Below the pieces are notes generated by a model that did no database searches, was not told where the DNA came from, and worked only from the letters and a program-made list of their open reading frames with translations. A stretch of 33,130 nt of DNA from an uncultured Bacilli bacterium (GTDB lineage: Bacteria > Bacillota_I > Bacilli_A > RF39 > UBA660). The position numbers and the translations under genes are program-made. Positions 23,631 through 31,052 of the stretch are shown here, in pieces. The stretch's first letter is position 1. Every line of letters starts with the position of its first letter. The DNA is taken from positions 1-33,130 of the forward strand of contig CALVWP010000027.1 in assembly GCA_944367495.1 (NCBI GenBank), given 5' to 3'.

Positions 23631-25388
23631 TTACTCTTCCATGCTTTCTAATATATTTTTAAGCTCTATAGCTATTTTTTTAGGTAAAACACTTGATAAT
23701 TCTTCCACCGATTGCTTCTTAATATTTTCGGTAGTTTTATATTTTTTAAGTAATTCTCTTTTGCGTTCTTTACCAATACCAGGAATATCATCAAGTATTG
23801 AAGCATATAAACCTTTACTTCTAATTTGCCTATGATAATTAATTGTAAAATTGTGTACCTCATCCTGCATTCTTTCTAAATAATGAAATAAATTACTACG
23901 TTTTTCAATTGGTATCTCACCATTAAAAGTAACCAAAGCCTTAGTTGAATGTTTATCATCTTTTTTAAGACCCACTAAATTAATATTCATACCTAAACTA
24001 TCAAGTACCTCTTTAGCTGCGTTCATCTGTCCTATAGAACCATCGACAATAATTAAATCAGGTCTAACCAAATTATCTTTCAAAACCCTAAAATATCTTC
24101 TATAAATAACCTCACGCATCGTTCCATAATCGTCATTCTTATCTACTGAAATTTTAAACTTACGATATTCGTTTTTGGCCGGAATACCATCAATAAATAA
24201 AACCATTCCAGAAACATTATAAGTTCCGAATAAATGGGCATTATCAAAAAGCTCAATCCTATCTAATTTATCTAAACCTAAAACTTTTTTAAGCTCTTCA
24301 TTAGCCTGAATCGTTCTCTCCTCCGTTTTAATAACTAAATCATACTCATCTTCTAACTGCTTCTTCGCATTATCTGAAGCCATATCAACCAGTTTTTTCT
24401 TAACCCCTTTTTCAGGCACTTTAACTTTAACTTTAAAATAATCAGAAAGTAAATTACTATCAGCTATTTTAGGAACTAAAACTTCTTTAGGAATTATCGC
24501 TTTATCATAAAACTTAGCTATATAACGTGTAAGTTCCTCTGCTTCATCATCAATTAACGGAATAATTTGATGATGATGACCAGCTATTTTACTTCCTCTA
24601 ACAAAAAATACAAACACACTTAAATAATTACCATCACTAAAATAACCAAATATATCTCGGTCGACATTATCGTTAACTTCAATTTTTTGCTTAACTAAAA
24701 TAACATTAATATCATCAAGTAAATTTTTAAGTTCAAGCGCTTTTTCAAAATGTAAAGCTTCGCTTTCTTTTTCAATTTCTTTTTTTAATTTATCAGTTAC
24801 AACATCTTGATTTCCCTTTAAAAAACTTACAATATCTTTTTCCATCGCTTCAATTTTTTCTCTAGGAACATCATTCGCACAATACCCTAAGCACTGCCCT
24901 ATATGAAAATATAAACAAGGCCTTTTCTGATATGTTTGACATTTCCTCAAAGGGTATAATCTATTAAGCAAATTCACCACTTTTCTAGCTGCATAAACAT
25001 TCGGATAAGGTCCAAATAATCTCGTCTTCTTTTTTTTCTTATGGGCATTTCTTACAATAAGTAACCTAGGAACCTTCTCCATCGTAAGTTCAATATAAGG
25101 ATAAGTTTTATCATCTCTAAGTAAAATATTAAATTTAGGATCGTGTTTTTTGATCAAATTAATCTCTAAAATCAAAGACTCCGTTTCCGATGACACTACA
25201 ATATAATCAAAATCAGCAATCTCACTAACTAACCGTGCTGTTTTACCAGTATGTGAAGAGTGAAAATAAGAATTTAATCTGTTTTTTAAATCTTTAGCTT
25301 TACCAACATATATAATAACCCCGTCAGCATTTTTCATCAAATAACATCCCGGCTTATGTGGTACTAACTTCAATTTTTCAAGCACCAT
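23631..25388 (-). CDS. uvrC: UvrABC system protein C
   Basis: A 585-residue excinuclease subunit. The N-terminal GIY-YIG domain has PGCYLMKNADGVIIYVGKAK and NRLNSYF. A Cys-rich segment CLYFHIGQCLGYC follows near 160, then a UVR motif region near 200-235 (KEIEKESEALHFEKALELK in part). The RNase H-like domain has IELFDNAHLFGTYNVSGMV and IIVDGSIGQMN with its catalytic Asp, and a C-terminal helix-hairpin-helix has LDDIPGIGKERKRELL. Length is normal. With UvrB it makes both cuts at bulky DNA lesions in the cytosol. The ATG at 25388 has GAGGTGAGGAG upstream; a GTG at 25397 is in frame but less likely. Divergent from yigZ. Confidence 0.96.
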   Translation of the reverse strand: MVLEKLKLVPHKPGCYLMKNADGVIIYVGKAKDLKNRLNSYFHSSHTGKTARLVSEIADFDYIVVSSETESLILEINLIKKHDPKFNILLRDDKTYPYIELTMEKVPRLLIVRNAHKKKKKTRLFGPYPNVYAARKVVNLLNRLYPLRKCQTYQKRPCLYFHIGQCLGYCANDVPREKIEAMEKDIVSFLKGNQDVVTDKLKKEIEKESEALHFEKALELKNLLDDINVILVKQKIEVNDNVDRDIFGYFSDGNYLSVFVFFVRGSKIAGHHHQIIPLIDDEAEELTRYIAKFYDKAIIPKEVLVPKIADSNLLSDYFKVKVKVPEKGVKKKLVDMASDNAKKQLEDEYDLVIKTEERTIQANEELKKVLGLDKLDRIELFDNAHLFGTYNVSGMVLFIDGIPAKNEYRKFKISVDKNDDYGTMREVIYRRYFRVLKDNLVRPDLIIVDGSIGQMNAAKEVLDSLGMNINLVGLKKDDKHSTKALVTFNGEIPIEKRSNLFHYLERMQDEVHNFTINYHRQIRSKGLYASILDDIPGIGKERKRELLKKYKTTENIKKQSVEELSSVLPKKIAIELKNILESMEE

Positions 25389-25408
25389 ACTCCTCACCTC
25401 TTTAAGTA

Positions 25409-25437
25409 ATTATAATGAAATATTAATATTTAATCAA
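25409..25437 (-). promoter_or_regulatory. Promoter of uvrC
   Basis: On the minus strand TTGATT (25432-25437), a 17-base spacer and TATAAT (25409-25414). The -35 lies back to back with that of yigZ, five bases apart. Confidence 0.7.
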
Positions 25438-25442
25438 CCCTC

Positions 25443-25471
25443 TTGCATTTACTCAAGCTTTTATCTATAAT
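25443..25471 (+). promoter_or_regulatory. Promoter of yigZ
   Basis: TTGCAT (25443-25448), a 17-base spacer and TATAAT (25466-25471). Transcription would start near 25478, giving a leader of about ten bases that just includes the GGTGAT ribosome site. Confidence 0.7.
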
Positions 25472-25487
25472 TTAACTGGTGATCCTT

Positions 25488-26072
25488 ATGAAAACTATAA
25501 AAGAAGAAGTCACAAATGAATTAATAATTAACAAATCCAAGTTCATTACTATTTTACTAAACATAAATAACCCAAACCAAATAAAAGAAAAATTAATAAA
25601 CATTAAAAAAACATATAAAGACGCGACCCACTATTGCTTTGCCTATATCATAAATGGAAAAGAAAAATGTTCAGACGACGGCGAGCCCAGCGGTACAGCT
25701 GGAATACCTATTTTAAATGTTTTAAAACAAAATGATCTAACTAATGTATTATGCGTTACAATTAGATATTTTGGTGGCATTAAATTAGGTGCCGGAGGTC
25801 TAATTAGAGCCTACAGCACTTCCGCCAGTCAAGCCTTAAGCCAAACTTCACTTGCTGATTTAAAAGGCGGCTACAATATAACTATCGAATTTTCCTATGA
25901 CAAATTAAAGCAAATAGATCATCTACTTAAAAATATTAAGCCTCAGAAAACTTTTCAAACAACCATTACTTATAATTTCAATATTAGTGCGGAAAAATTA
26001 AAACAAATAGAAGCAAAATTAAATAAATTAAGCACTATAAAACTCAAACAGCCTATCACCTTAGCCGTTTGA
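25488..26072 (+). CDS. yigZ: YigZ/IMPACT-family protein (UPF0029)
   Basis: A 194-residue protein of the YigZ family. NKSKFITILLNI opens the domain, ATHYCFAYIINGKEKCSDDG and EPSGTAG are the hallmark segments at about 49-72, and VTIRYFGGIKLGAGGLIRAY follows near 90. The C-terminal half (residues 120-194) is the second, smaller domain. The family resembles the eukaryotic translational regulator IMPACT and is cytosolic; its bacterial role is not established. The ATG at 25488 is chosen with GGTGAT upstream; a GTG at 25479 is in frame. It converges on ymfH, overlapping it by 12 bases within a hairpin. Confidence 0.93.
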   Translation: MKTIKEEVTNELIINKSKFITILLNINNPNQIKEKLINIKKTYKDATHYCFAYIINGKEKCSDDGEPSGTAGIPILNVLKQNDLTNVLCVTIRYFGGIKLGAGGLIRAYSTSASQALSQTSLADLKGGYNITIEFSYDKLKQIDHLLKNIKPQKTFQTTITYNFNISAEKLKQIEAKLNKLSTIKLKQPITLAV

Positions 26073-26077
26073 GTTTT
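26039..26077. terminator. Shared hairpin across two convergent stop codons
   Basis: AAAACTCAAAC (26039-26049) and GTTTGAGTTTT (26067-26077) form an 11-bp stem around a 17-base loop. The stop codons of yigZ (26070-26072) and ymfH (26061-26063) both lie inside it. Each strand's right arm ends in TTTT, so it may terminate both transcripts. Confidence 0.55.
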
Positions 26078-27341
26078 CATCATCTAATATAACCACACAC
26101 CTATTATTCAAATTAATATCTTTAATAAACTTTTTAAAAGTATCAAAATCAAGCTTTTTTAATTTATCATACATATCATAAACGGGGTTATCATAAAAGC
26201 AAACTTGATTAGCTATCATACTGCATACTCCATTAGAATTCTCCGTTGAAAGCACCACTGAATTTAAAAGCACTTTTTTAATAAGATTAAATTCATTCTC
26301 ATCAAAACTTAAATCTTTAATTGTTTTATCTACTAGATCGATAAATTCTTCACATCCATCTTTAAGTGTCGCATTAAACACCAATAAATAATAATCAGAA
26401 ACTGGCACCAAATATGAAGAAACTGGTGAAATCAAATTCTTATTTTTCGCAAACACATCCACCACCGAAGAAATAGCTCCAAATTTCATATCTAATAAAA
26501 GTGAAAAATAAATTCTATTTAAATAATTATCTTTAATCAAACCAGGCTTTTTTACTTTGTAATTAATCAAAACTTCTTTAGACAAATTATCTTTATAAAT
26601 AATTTCCTTGCTTTTAACTACATTTTCTGGTTCATCTTTATGCTTAATTTCTATTTTAGCTTTTTTAAAATTATATTGTTTATAAAATTCTTTAATAAAT
26701 TCTACCGTTTCTTTAGGATCAACCTCTCCACTAATAGTCAAAATCATATTACTTGGCTGATAAAAAGTATTATAACACTTATATAAATCCTCTTTAGTGA
26801 TTTTTTGAATATCTTCTAAACTACCAAGTACTGTATTTTTAAAATCCAAATTATGAAAAGTATTCACAAGTCCCTTATCATAAACAATATAAAATGGATT
26901 ATCTAAATCTTCTTTTTTTTCTTGTGATATAATACCTTTTTCTTTTAAAACATTTTCATCAGTAAAATATGGTTCATGTACGCATTTAAGTAATGTCTTT
27001 AAATTTTCATAAAAATGTCCAGTCCCCGTAAAATGATAAGCTGTCATAAACTCCGTCGTAAATGCATTACCAGAAGCACCATTATTTTCAAAAACAGTCA
27101 GTGGATCCTCACCATTTTCTTTTTCGAACATTTTGTGCTCCAAAAAATGAGCAATTCCTCCAGGAACTTTAGTAAACTCTTCACCATCCACCTTAAACTC
27201 TAAAATAGACCCACCAAAAAATGTCGTTAAACGTGCATGCCTAGTTTGCCTATGAATCGGCGCAATATAAACTCTAAGACCATTATCTAAAACTTCTTCA
27301 TAAACATCCAAATCAATACCTACATAACTTTTCTTCTTCAT
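26061..27341 (-). CDS. ymfH: M16-family zinc peptidase (YmfH-like), active-type partner
   Basis: A 426-residue pitrilysin-family protein. HFLEHKMFE at about residues 66-74 is the inverted zinc motif HxxEH, and the downstream glutamate is in IISQEKKEDLDNP near 140. NNGASGNAFTTEF follows, as in processing-peptidase-like M16B proteins. The second half is the structural repeat. Active M16B peptidases usually work as a two-chain clamp with an inactive partner, here the YmfF-like gene just upstream, which overlaps by four bases (ATGA). It is predicted to be cytosolic with no signal peptide. Last gene of the deoD-ymfF-ymfH operon. The substrate is unknown; family members degrade peptides. Confidence 0.9.
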   Translation of the reverse strand: MKKKSYVGIDLDVYEEVLDNGLRVYIAPIHRQTRHARLTTFFGGSILEFKVDGEEFTKVPGGIAHFLEHKMFEKENGEDPLTVFENNGASGNAFTTEFMTAYHFTGTGHFYENLKTLLKCVHEPYFTDENVLKEKGIISQEKKEDLDNPFYIVYDKGLVNTFHNLDFKNTVLGSLEDIQKITKEDLYKCYNTFYQPSNMILTISGEVDPKETVEFIKEFYKQYNFKKAKIEIKHKDEPENVVKSKEIIYKDNLSKEVLINYKVKKPGLIKDNYLNRIYFSLLLDMKFGAISSVVDVFAKNKNLISPVSSYLVPVSDYYLLVFNATLKDGCEEFIDLVDKTIKDLSFDENEFNLIKKVLLNSVVLSTENSNGVCSMIANQVCFYDNPVYDMYDKLKKLDFDTFKKFIKDINLNNRCVVILDDENSNG

Positions 27342-28600
27342 TCTATCTCTCCCTTAAGTAAATATACTGTATCAATATGGGCTTTCTTAGCTAAAGCAAT
27401 CACGTCTTCCTTTGTCACCTTGCTCATTTCTTCATGCCTTTTAGAAATATTATCGTTACCTAAAAAAAGTTCAGAAATATAATTTGAAACAACATCACTT
27501 TGACTATCTTCGATCTTAACCAAAGAATTATAATAAATTTCCTTAACCCCTTCAAAAAGTTCGTCAGCAAAATTTCCTTTTTCTATATTATTCATTTCAT
27601 TTTGAATTAAATTGTAAGTTTTTTCAAAATCCTCACCATTAATTCCTGCATATATTCTCATCGTCTCAAACAATGTTTGCCTAATAGCATATATATAATA
27701 ACAAAGTGAATTTTTTTCTCTAACCGTCTGATTAAGTAAAGAATTCATGCCACCACCTAAAATCCACGAATACAAAACAAACACATATTTTCTTTCAAAA
27801 TCAGATAAAGATGAAAACTTAACTCCTATAACCAAATTACTTTGAGTATTTAAAGATGATTCAATCACTACATTTGGTTTTAAATTAAAATTTTTTTGTT
27901 TAACTAAATGATTTATATTTCTATTTCCATGACCTTTAAAAATAATCGTTTTCTTTAAAATATCATAAACCTCTTTTTCATCAACATCACCACAAACAAA
28001 AACATCCAAAATACCTTCATTCATTATTTTTTTATAAAAGTCATAAAGATCATATCTTGTCAAACTAGTAATACTACGGATAAGTTCATCTAATTTAAAT
28101 ATTTGATAACCCTTAATCTGCATCTCCTCAGATAATCTACTTTCAGCATAATTTCGTGGCATATCTTTTAACGATTTATAATACTCTAATAATTTAGCTT
28201 TTTGATTTTCAAAAACATCACTATCAAATCCACCATCAACTACTTTAGGATTAAACAAAAAATCTGATAAAAATTTTATATTTTGTTCATTCATTCCTTT
28301 TTCGGTATATTTTTCATTAGCAAAGCTAGCTGTCAGACTAAGAACATCCTGCGAACCACTTTCTAAAATTTTAATATTATAAGATGGATCATAAATATTA
28401 GCGCAAGCTATATTTATCTCTTTTAACGAATCATATTTTTTACTTGTATGTAGCAATATTCTACTAAGCATAGATGTATATCTTTCATTTTCTTTTTCAT
28501 CTTTAAATCTTATATTAACACTATAAAAGACTGTCTTAAAACGATTCGTTTTTATAACATGTAACTTATAACCATCCATATCATAATCTAAATATTCCAC
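27338..28600 (-). CDS. ymfF: M16-family peptidase-like protein (YmfF-like), inactive-type partner
   Basis: A 420-residue M16-fold protein lacking HxxEH, so it is the non-catalytic chain of a pair. The DELIRSITSLTRYDLYDFYKK and VFVCGDVDEKEVYDIL segments and the C-terminal ILGGGMNSLLNQTVREKN and CYYIYA are typical, with the R/Y elements that close the substrate chamber. It starts with GTG at 28600 behind GGGGGTGAGATA. It lies 37 bases downstream of deoD and overlaps the active ymfH-like gene by four bases, so both chains would be made in equal amounts. Confidence 0.88.
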   Translation of the reverse strand: MEYLDYDMDGYKLHVIKTNRFKTVFYSVNIRFKDEKENERYTSMLSRILLHTSKKYDSLKEINIACANIYDPSYNIKILESGSQDVLSLTASFANEKYTEKGMNEQNIKFLSDFLFNPKVVDGGFDSDVFENQKAKLLEYYKSLKDMPRNYAESRLSEEMQIKGYQIFKLDELIRSITSLTRYDLYDFYKKIMNEGILDVFVCGDVDEKEVYDILKKTIIFKGHGNRNINHLVKQKNFNLKPNVVIESSLNTQSNLVIGVKFSSLSDFERKYVFVLYSWILGGGMNSLLNQTVREKNSLCYYIYAIRQTLFETMRIYAGINGEDFEKTYNLIQNEMNNIEKGNFADELFEGVKEIYYNSLVKIEDSQSDVVSNYISELFLGNDNISKRHEEMSKVTKEDVIALAKKAHIDTVYLLKGEIE

Positions 28601-28637
28601 TATCTCACCCCCATATTATTATGTCCCAAAACTATAG

Positions 28638-29351
28638 TTATAAAACCGAATCTAAAGCAAGTTTTATCATTTTATCTAATCCTTGCTCTCTTTCTTCTGC
28701 TGTAGCTACATCTTTAATATATTTTGAATCCACAACACTCATTAAACATGCCGCTTTTTTATTAAGCATTTTAGCTATATAAAATAATGCAAAAGCTTCC
28801 ATTTCAGCCGCAATTGGCTTAACTCCCTCAGGCATTCTGTCAAAAAACTTATTAATATCCGTCATATATACATCAAAGCAATCTAAACAAGCTGTCATTC
28901 CACGATATAATTTTATATCATTTTGATAAGCTACTTTCCCAATTTTTACATTTAAATCCTCATCACTATAAGCAACATGACATAAATCATTATTTAAAGT
29001 CAAAGCAAAACTACTTTCTGTATAAACAGCTGTCGATAAAATAATATCAAATAATTTCATTTCCTCTAAATAAGCTCCACAAGAACCTATCCTAATAATT
29101 TCCTCTACATCATAAAATTTATAAAGTTCATAAGCATATATTCCCATACTAGGCATCCCCATACCATGAGCCATAATCGTAACTTCTTTACCATTATATA
29201 AACCAGTATACGCATACATTCCTCTAACTTCATTAACTAACTTATAATCTGTCAAATATTTTTCAGCAATATATTTTGCTCTTAAAGGATCACCCGGCAT
29301 AATTACTGTTTTAGCAATTTCTCCTTTTTCTGCACTATTATGTGGCGTCAT
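28638..29351 (-). CDS. deoD: Purine-nucleoside phosphorylase, DeoD type
   Basis: A 237-residue phosphorylase of the hexameric DeoD family. IMPGDPLRAKYIAE near residue 18 is the phosphate-binding signature, MAHGMGMPSMGIYAYEL the nucleoside-site region, and IRIGSCGAY, MEAFALFYIA and SVVDS complete the fold. It splits purine nucleosides with phosphate to free base and ribose-1-phosphate in the cytosol. GGAG lies about nine bases before the ATG. It is first in the operon with the M16 pair, behind an extended -10 promoter. Confidence 0.95.
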   Translation of the reverse strand: MTPHNSAEKGEIAKTVIMPGDPLRAKYIAEKYLTDYKLVNEVRGMYAYTGLYNGKEVTIMAHGMGMPSMGIYAYELYKFYDVEEIIRIGSCGAYLEEMKLFDIILSTAVYTESSFALTLNNDLCHVAYSDEDLNVKIGKVAYQNDIKLYRGMTACLDCFDVYMTDINKFFDRMPEGVKPIAAEMEAFALFYIAKMLNKKAACLMSVVDSKYIKDVATAEEREQGLDKMIKLALDSVL

Positions 29352-29377
29352 AACCTCACTCTCCTTTTCTATAATAA

Positions 29378-29406
29378 ATTATAACAAACCAATATTTATA
29401 AATCAA
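29378..29406 (-). promoter_or_regulatory. Promoter of the deoD operon
   Basis: On the minus strand TTGATT (29401-29406), a 17-base spacer and TATAAT (29378-29383), with TGT before the -10. It overlaps the end of the small 43-residue ORF. Confidence 0.7.
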
Positions 29407-29527
29407 ATATATTGCTTACTTTCTTATAGATTCCAGCAACACATTTTCTACCATTAATAATTTTGTAGCTTAAAGCAAAATTAGCTAAAAGAATCATAAC
29501 AAAAAATCTATTTTTTATTAATCGCAC
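29396..29527 (-). CDS. Candidate small protein, 43 residues
   Basis: A small frame starting with GTG at 29527 behind a perfect AGGAGG seven bases upstream. It reads VRLIKNRFFVMILLANFALS, then YKIINGRKCVAGIYKKVSN and ends IFDL. A basic start, a short hydrophobic core (residues 8-20) and a basic tail suggest a membrane-active or signal-peptide-like small protein. A TATATA -10 with TGT lies just before the AGGAGG, so a transcript from it would barely include the ribosome site. No homology is recognised. It could be the remnant of a gene cut by the ORF6N module. Confidence 0.4.
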   Translation of the reverse strand: MRLIKNRFFVMILLANFALSYKIINGRKCVAGIYKKVSNIFDL

Positions 29528-29538
29528 GTTTTCGCCTC

Positions 29539-29559
29539 CTATATATAACATACGATTTT
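29539..29559. repeat. Direct repeat flanking the ORF6N module, left copy
   Basis: A 21-base sequence beginning CTATATATAAC and ending TACGATTTT is identical to 30984-31004. On the minus strand it holds TGTTATATA, an extended -10-like element. Confidence 0.65.
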
Positions 29560-29578
29560 CTTACTTAGTTTTCCTTTT

Positions 29579-30457
29579 TCAAAATTTTTTTATTATTTTA
29601 TTTAAAAGTAAATTACATACCTCATCATCACCAATCAAAGTAATGGAAAAAGTCTTATACCCTATTCTATTTATACTTGCTCCACAGTGATAAATTGTTT
29701 TTTTATCTAAAATAAAATACCTATCATGAAAACTACTGTCAAATTTAACTTTTAAATTTTTATACTGTTTATTATATTTTAAAATATCTTGGTTAGTTAA
29801 TAAATTATTAGGTTTAGTTATAATGGTAACATCTACCTTTAGTCTTTTAACAATATCTAAAATAGTATTATCGGCATAACTATCAATTATAATAAGTTCT
29901 TTTTTAGCTTTTTTAAATATCTCTTGTATCTTAGAATACGCATCATAAATCTGTCCATCAAAATATATTTCATTTATTTTTTTCTTTTCTTCTAATTTAT
30001 TAAAAGATTTTTCTAAAGCTATAATTTGTGAATCATGTTTTAATACCATATCATTAATATATTTTTGTTCAATCAAATCCTTAGAAATATATTTTCTCAT
30101 AGCTACAAATGCATCCATAATTGCAATACTTACACTAGTAGCTATTTTAGACTTTAATATAGTAGCAAGCATAGCTACACCTTGTTCTGTAAAAACTCTA
30201 ATAGAATATCTACGGCCACCACGAGTATTTATGTTTGAGGTCGAAATTTTCGACCTCAAACTATTCATTTCAAATTCTGTTAAAATAAAGCTAAATCTTT
30301 CTGGAAATTTTTCAAAATTATTTTTTACGGCCTCATTAATTCTTTTTGTCTCAACTTGATACAATTTAGCCAAATCGCTATCTAACATTACTTGTTTTCC
30401 CCTTATTTCATAAATAAAATTTTCTATTTTTTTATCATTCAAAACAATATCATTCAA
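29579..30457 (-). CDS. ORF6N-domain DNA-binding protein with a PLD-like C-terminal domain
   Basis: A 292-residue protein. Residues about 10-115 are an ORF6N domain, common in phage and mobile regulators: [54 protein letters not shown] and AIMDAFVAMRKYIS. A coiled linker (about 115-165) leads to a C-terminal segment with KELIIIDSYADNTIL and HDRYFILDKKTIYHCGAS, which resembles phospholipase-D-like nuclease halves (HxRxxxxD form). It should bind DNA; enzyme activity is unproven. Translation starts at a TTG (30457) behind AGAGGTG, with no in-frame ATG nearby. A perfect 29-base palindrome lies in the codons for LRSKISTS. A decayed paralogue lies two bases upstream. Confidence 0.85.
   Translation of the reverse strand: MNDIVLNDKKIENFIYEIRGKQVMLDSDLAKLYQVETKRINEAVKNNFEKFPERFSFILTEFEMNSLRSKISTSNINTRGGRRYSIRVFTEQGVAMLATILKSKIATSVSIAIMDAFVAMRKYISKDLIEQKYINDMVLKHDSQIIALEKSFNKLEEKKKINEIYFDGQIYDAYSKIQEIFKKAKKELIIIDSYADNTILDIVKRLKVDVTIITKPNNLLTNQDILKYNKQYKNLKVKFDSSFHDRYFILDKKTIYHCGASINRIGYKTFSITLIGDDEVCNLLLNKIIKKF
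30233..30261. repeat. Perfect palindrome inside the ORF6N coding sequence
   Basis: GTTTGAGGTCGAAA (30233-30246), one T, then the exact reverse complement (30248-30261). It covers the codons for SLRSKISTSN. The decayed paralogue has a different palindrome at the same codons (30712-30742). Confidence 0.9.
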
Positions 30458-30623
30458 TTTAAAACACCTCTTCTAATTTATTAAAATATTTTTCTAAAGC
30501 TATAATTTCTGAATCATGTTTTAATACCATATCATTAATGTATTTTTTTCAATCAAATCCTTAGAAATATACTTTATCATGGCTACAAAAGCCCGCATTA
30601 TGGCAATACTTACCTTAGTCGCC

Positions 30624-30646
30624 ACGACTGTTCTAAGAACAGTCGT
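30624..30646. repeat. Second palindrome, in the decayed ORF6N copy
   Basis: ACGACTGTTCT (30624-30634), one A, then its exact reverse complement (30636-30646). It covers codons equivalent to the ATILKSKIA segment of the intact gene, where no clear palindrome is seen. Confidence 0.85.
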
Positions 30647-30711
30647 CAGCATAGCTACGCCTTGCTCTGTGAAAACATATGGTAATTTTCTCACTCCACC
30701 ATATTGATTTC

Positions 30712-30742
30712 AACTTGAAGTCCCAAATTGGGACCGCAAGTT
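30712..30742. repeat. Palindrome in the decayed ORF6N copy at the LRSQ codons
   Basis: GTCCCAA (30720-30726), A, TTGGGAC (30728-30734) is perfect; the outer AACTTGAA and CGCAAGTT match at six of eight positions. It sits at the codons matching the palindrome in the intact copy but with a different core. Confidence 0.85.
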
Positions 30743-30983
30743 AAAAAATTCTTCTTTAGTAAGCTGAAAATAAAAATCAACAGGAAATCTTAAAAGATTT
30801 CTACAGCTTGATTAATTGTTTTAGTTCCGTTCGCACACTGATAAAGCTTAGCTAAATCACTGTCTAACATCACTTGTTTCCCTCTTATTTCATAAATTAA
30901 ATTTTCTATTTTAATTTCAGTAACTTCATTCATATCAAAAATCCTCTCTAAATTTCAAAAGTAGCTTTAGTATTTTAAACTAT

Positions 30984-31004
30984 CTATATATAACATACGA
31001 TTTT
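30984..31004. repeat. Direct repeat flanking the ORF6N module, right copy
   Basis: Identical over 21 bases to 29539-29559. Here the TGTTATATA extended -10 on the minus strand (hexamer 30987-30992) is well placed, about 50 bases before the start codon, as promoter of the ORF6N genes; the -35 is poor (ATTTTA). Confidence 0.65.
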
Positions 31005-31034
31005 TTTATTAAAATCCCTTTTAAATACACAAAA

Positions 31035-31052
31035 AAACGGAAAAATCCGTTT
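31035..31052 (-). terminator. Terminator of the ABC transporter operon
   Basis: On the minus strand AAACGGA, TTTT and TCCGTTT form a 7-bp hairpin that runs into more Ts. Its left arm overlaps two bases of the permease stop codon. Confidence 0.75.

Larger units (their letters stand above)
30459..30933 (-). pseudogene. Decayed ORF6N-domain gene, paralogue of the intact copy
   Basis: From an ATG at 30933 (AGAGAGGA upstream) the frame reads NLIYEIRGKQVMLDSDLAKL, then YQCANGTKTINQAVEIF and a stop near 30799. Further pieces in other frames read RFPVDFYFQLTKEEFFNLRS, then [20 protein letters not shown] and [20 protein letters not shown], and end KYFNKLEEVF. A deletion after NQAV, a stop after the LRS region and a base loss in the T-run near 30541-30549 break it. 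The last 55 bases or so nearly match the intact gene (two differences by eye), suggesting gene conversion or recent tandem duplication. It lacks the PLD-like half. It ends two bases before the intact gene's TTG, so both are probably on one transcript. Confidence 0.8.

Noticed and set aside
29539-31004. CRISPR array or toxin-antitoxin pair near the ORF6N genes
   Set aside because: There are only two repeat copies 1.4 kb apart and no spacer pattern; the two genes are homologous copies rather than a toxin and antitoxin.
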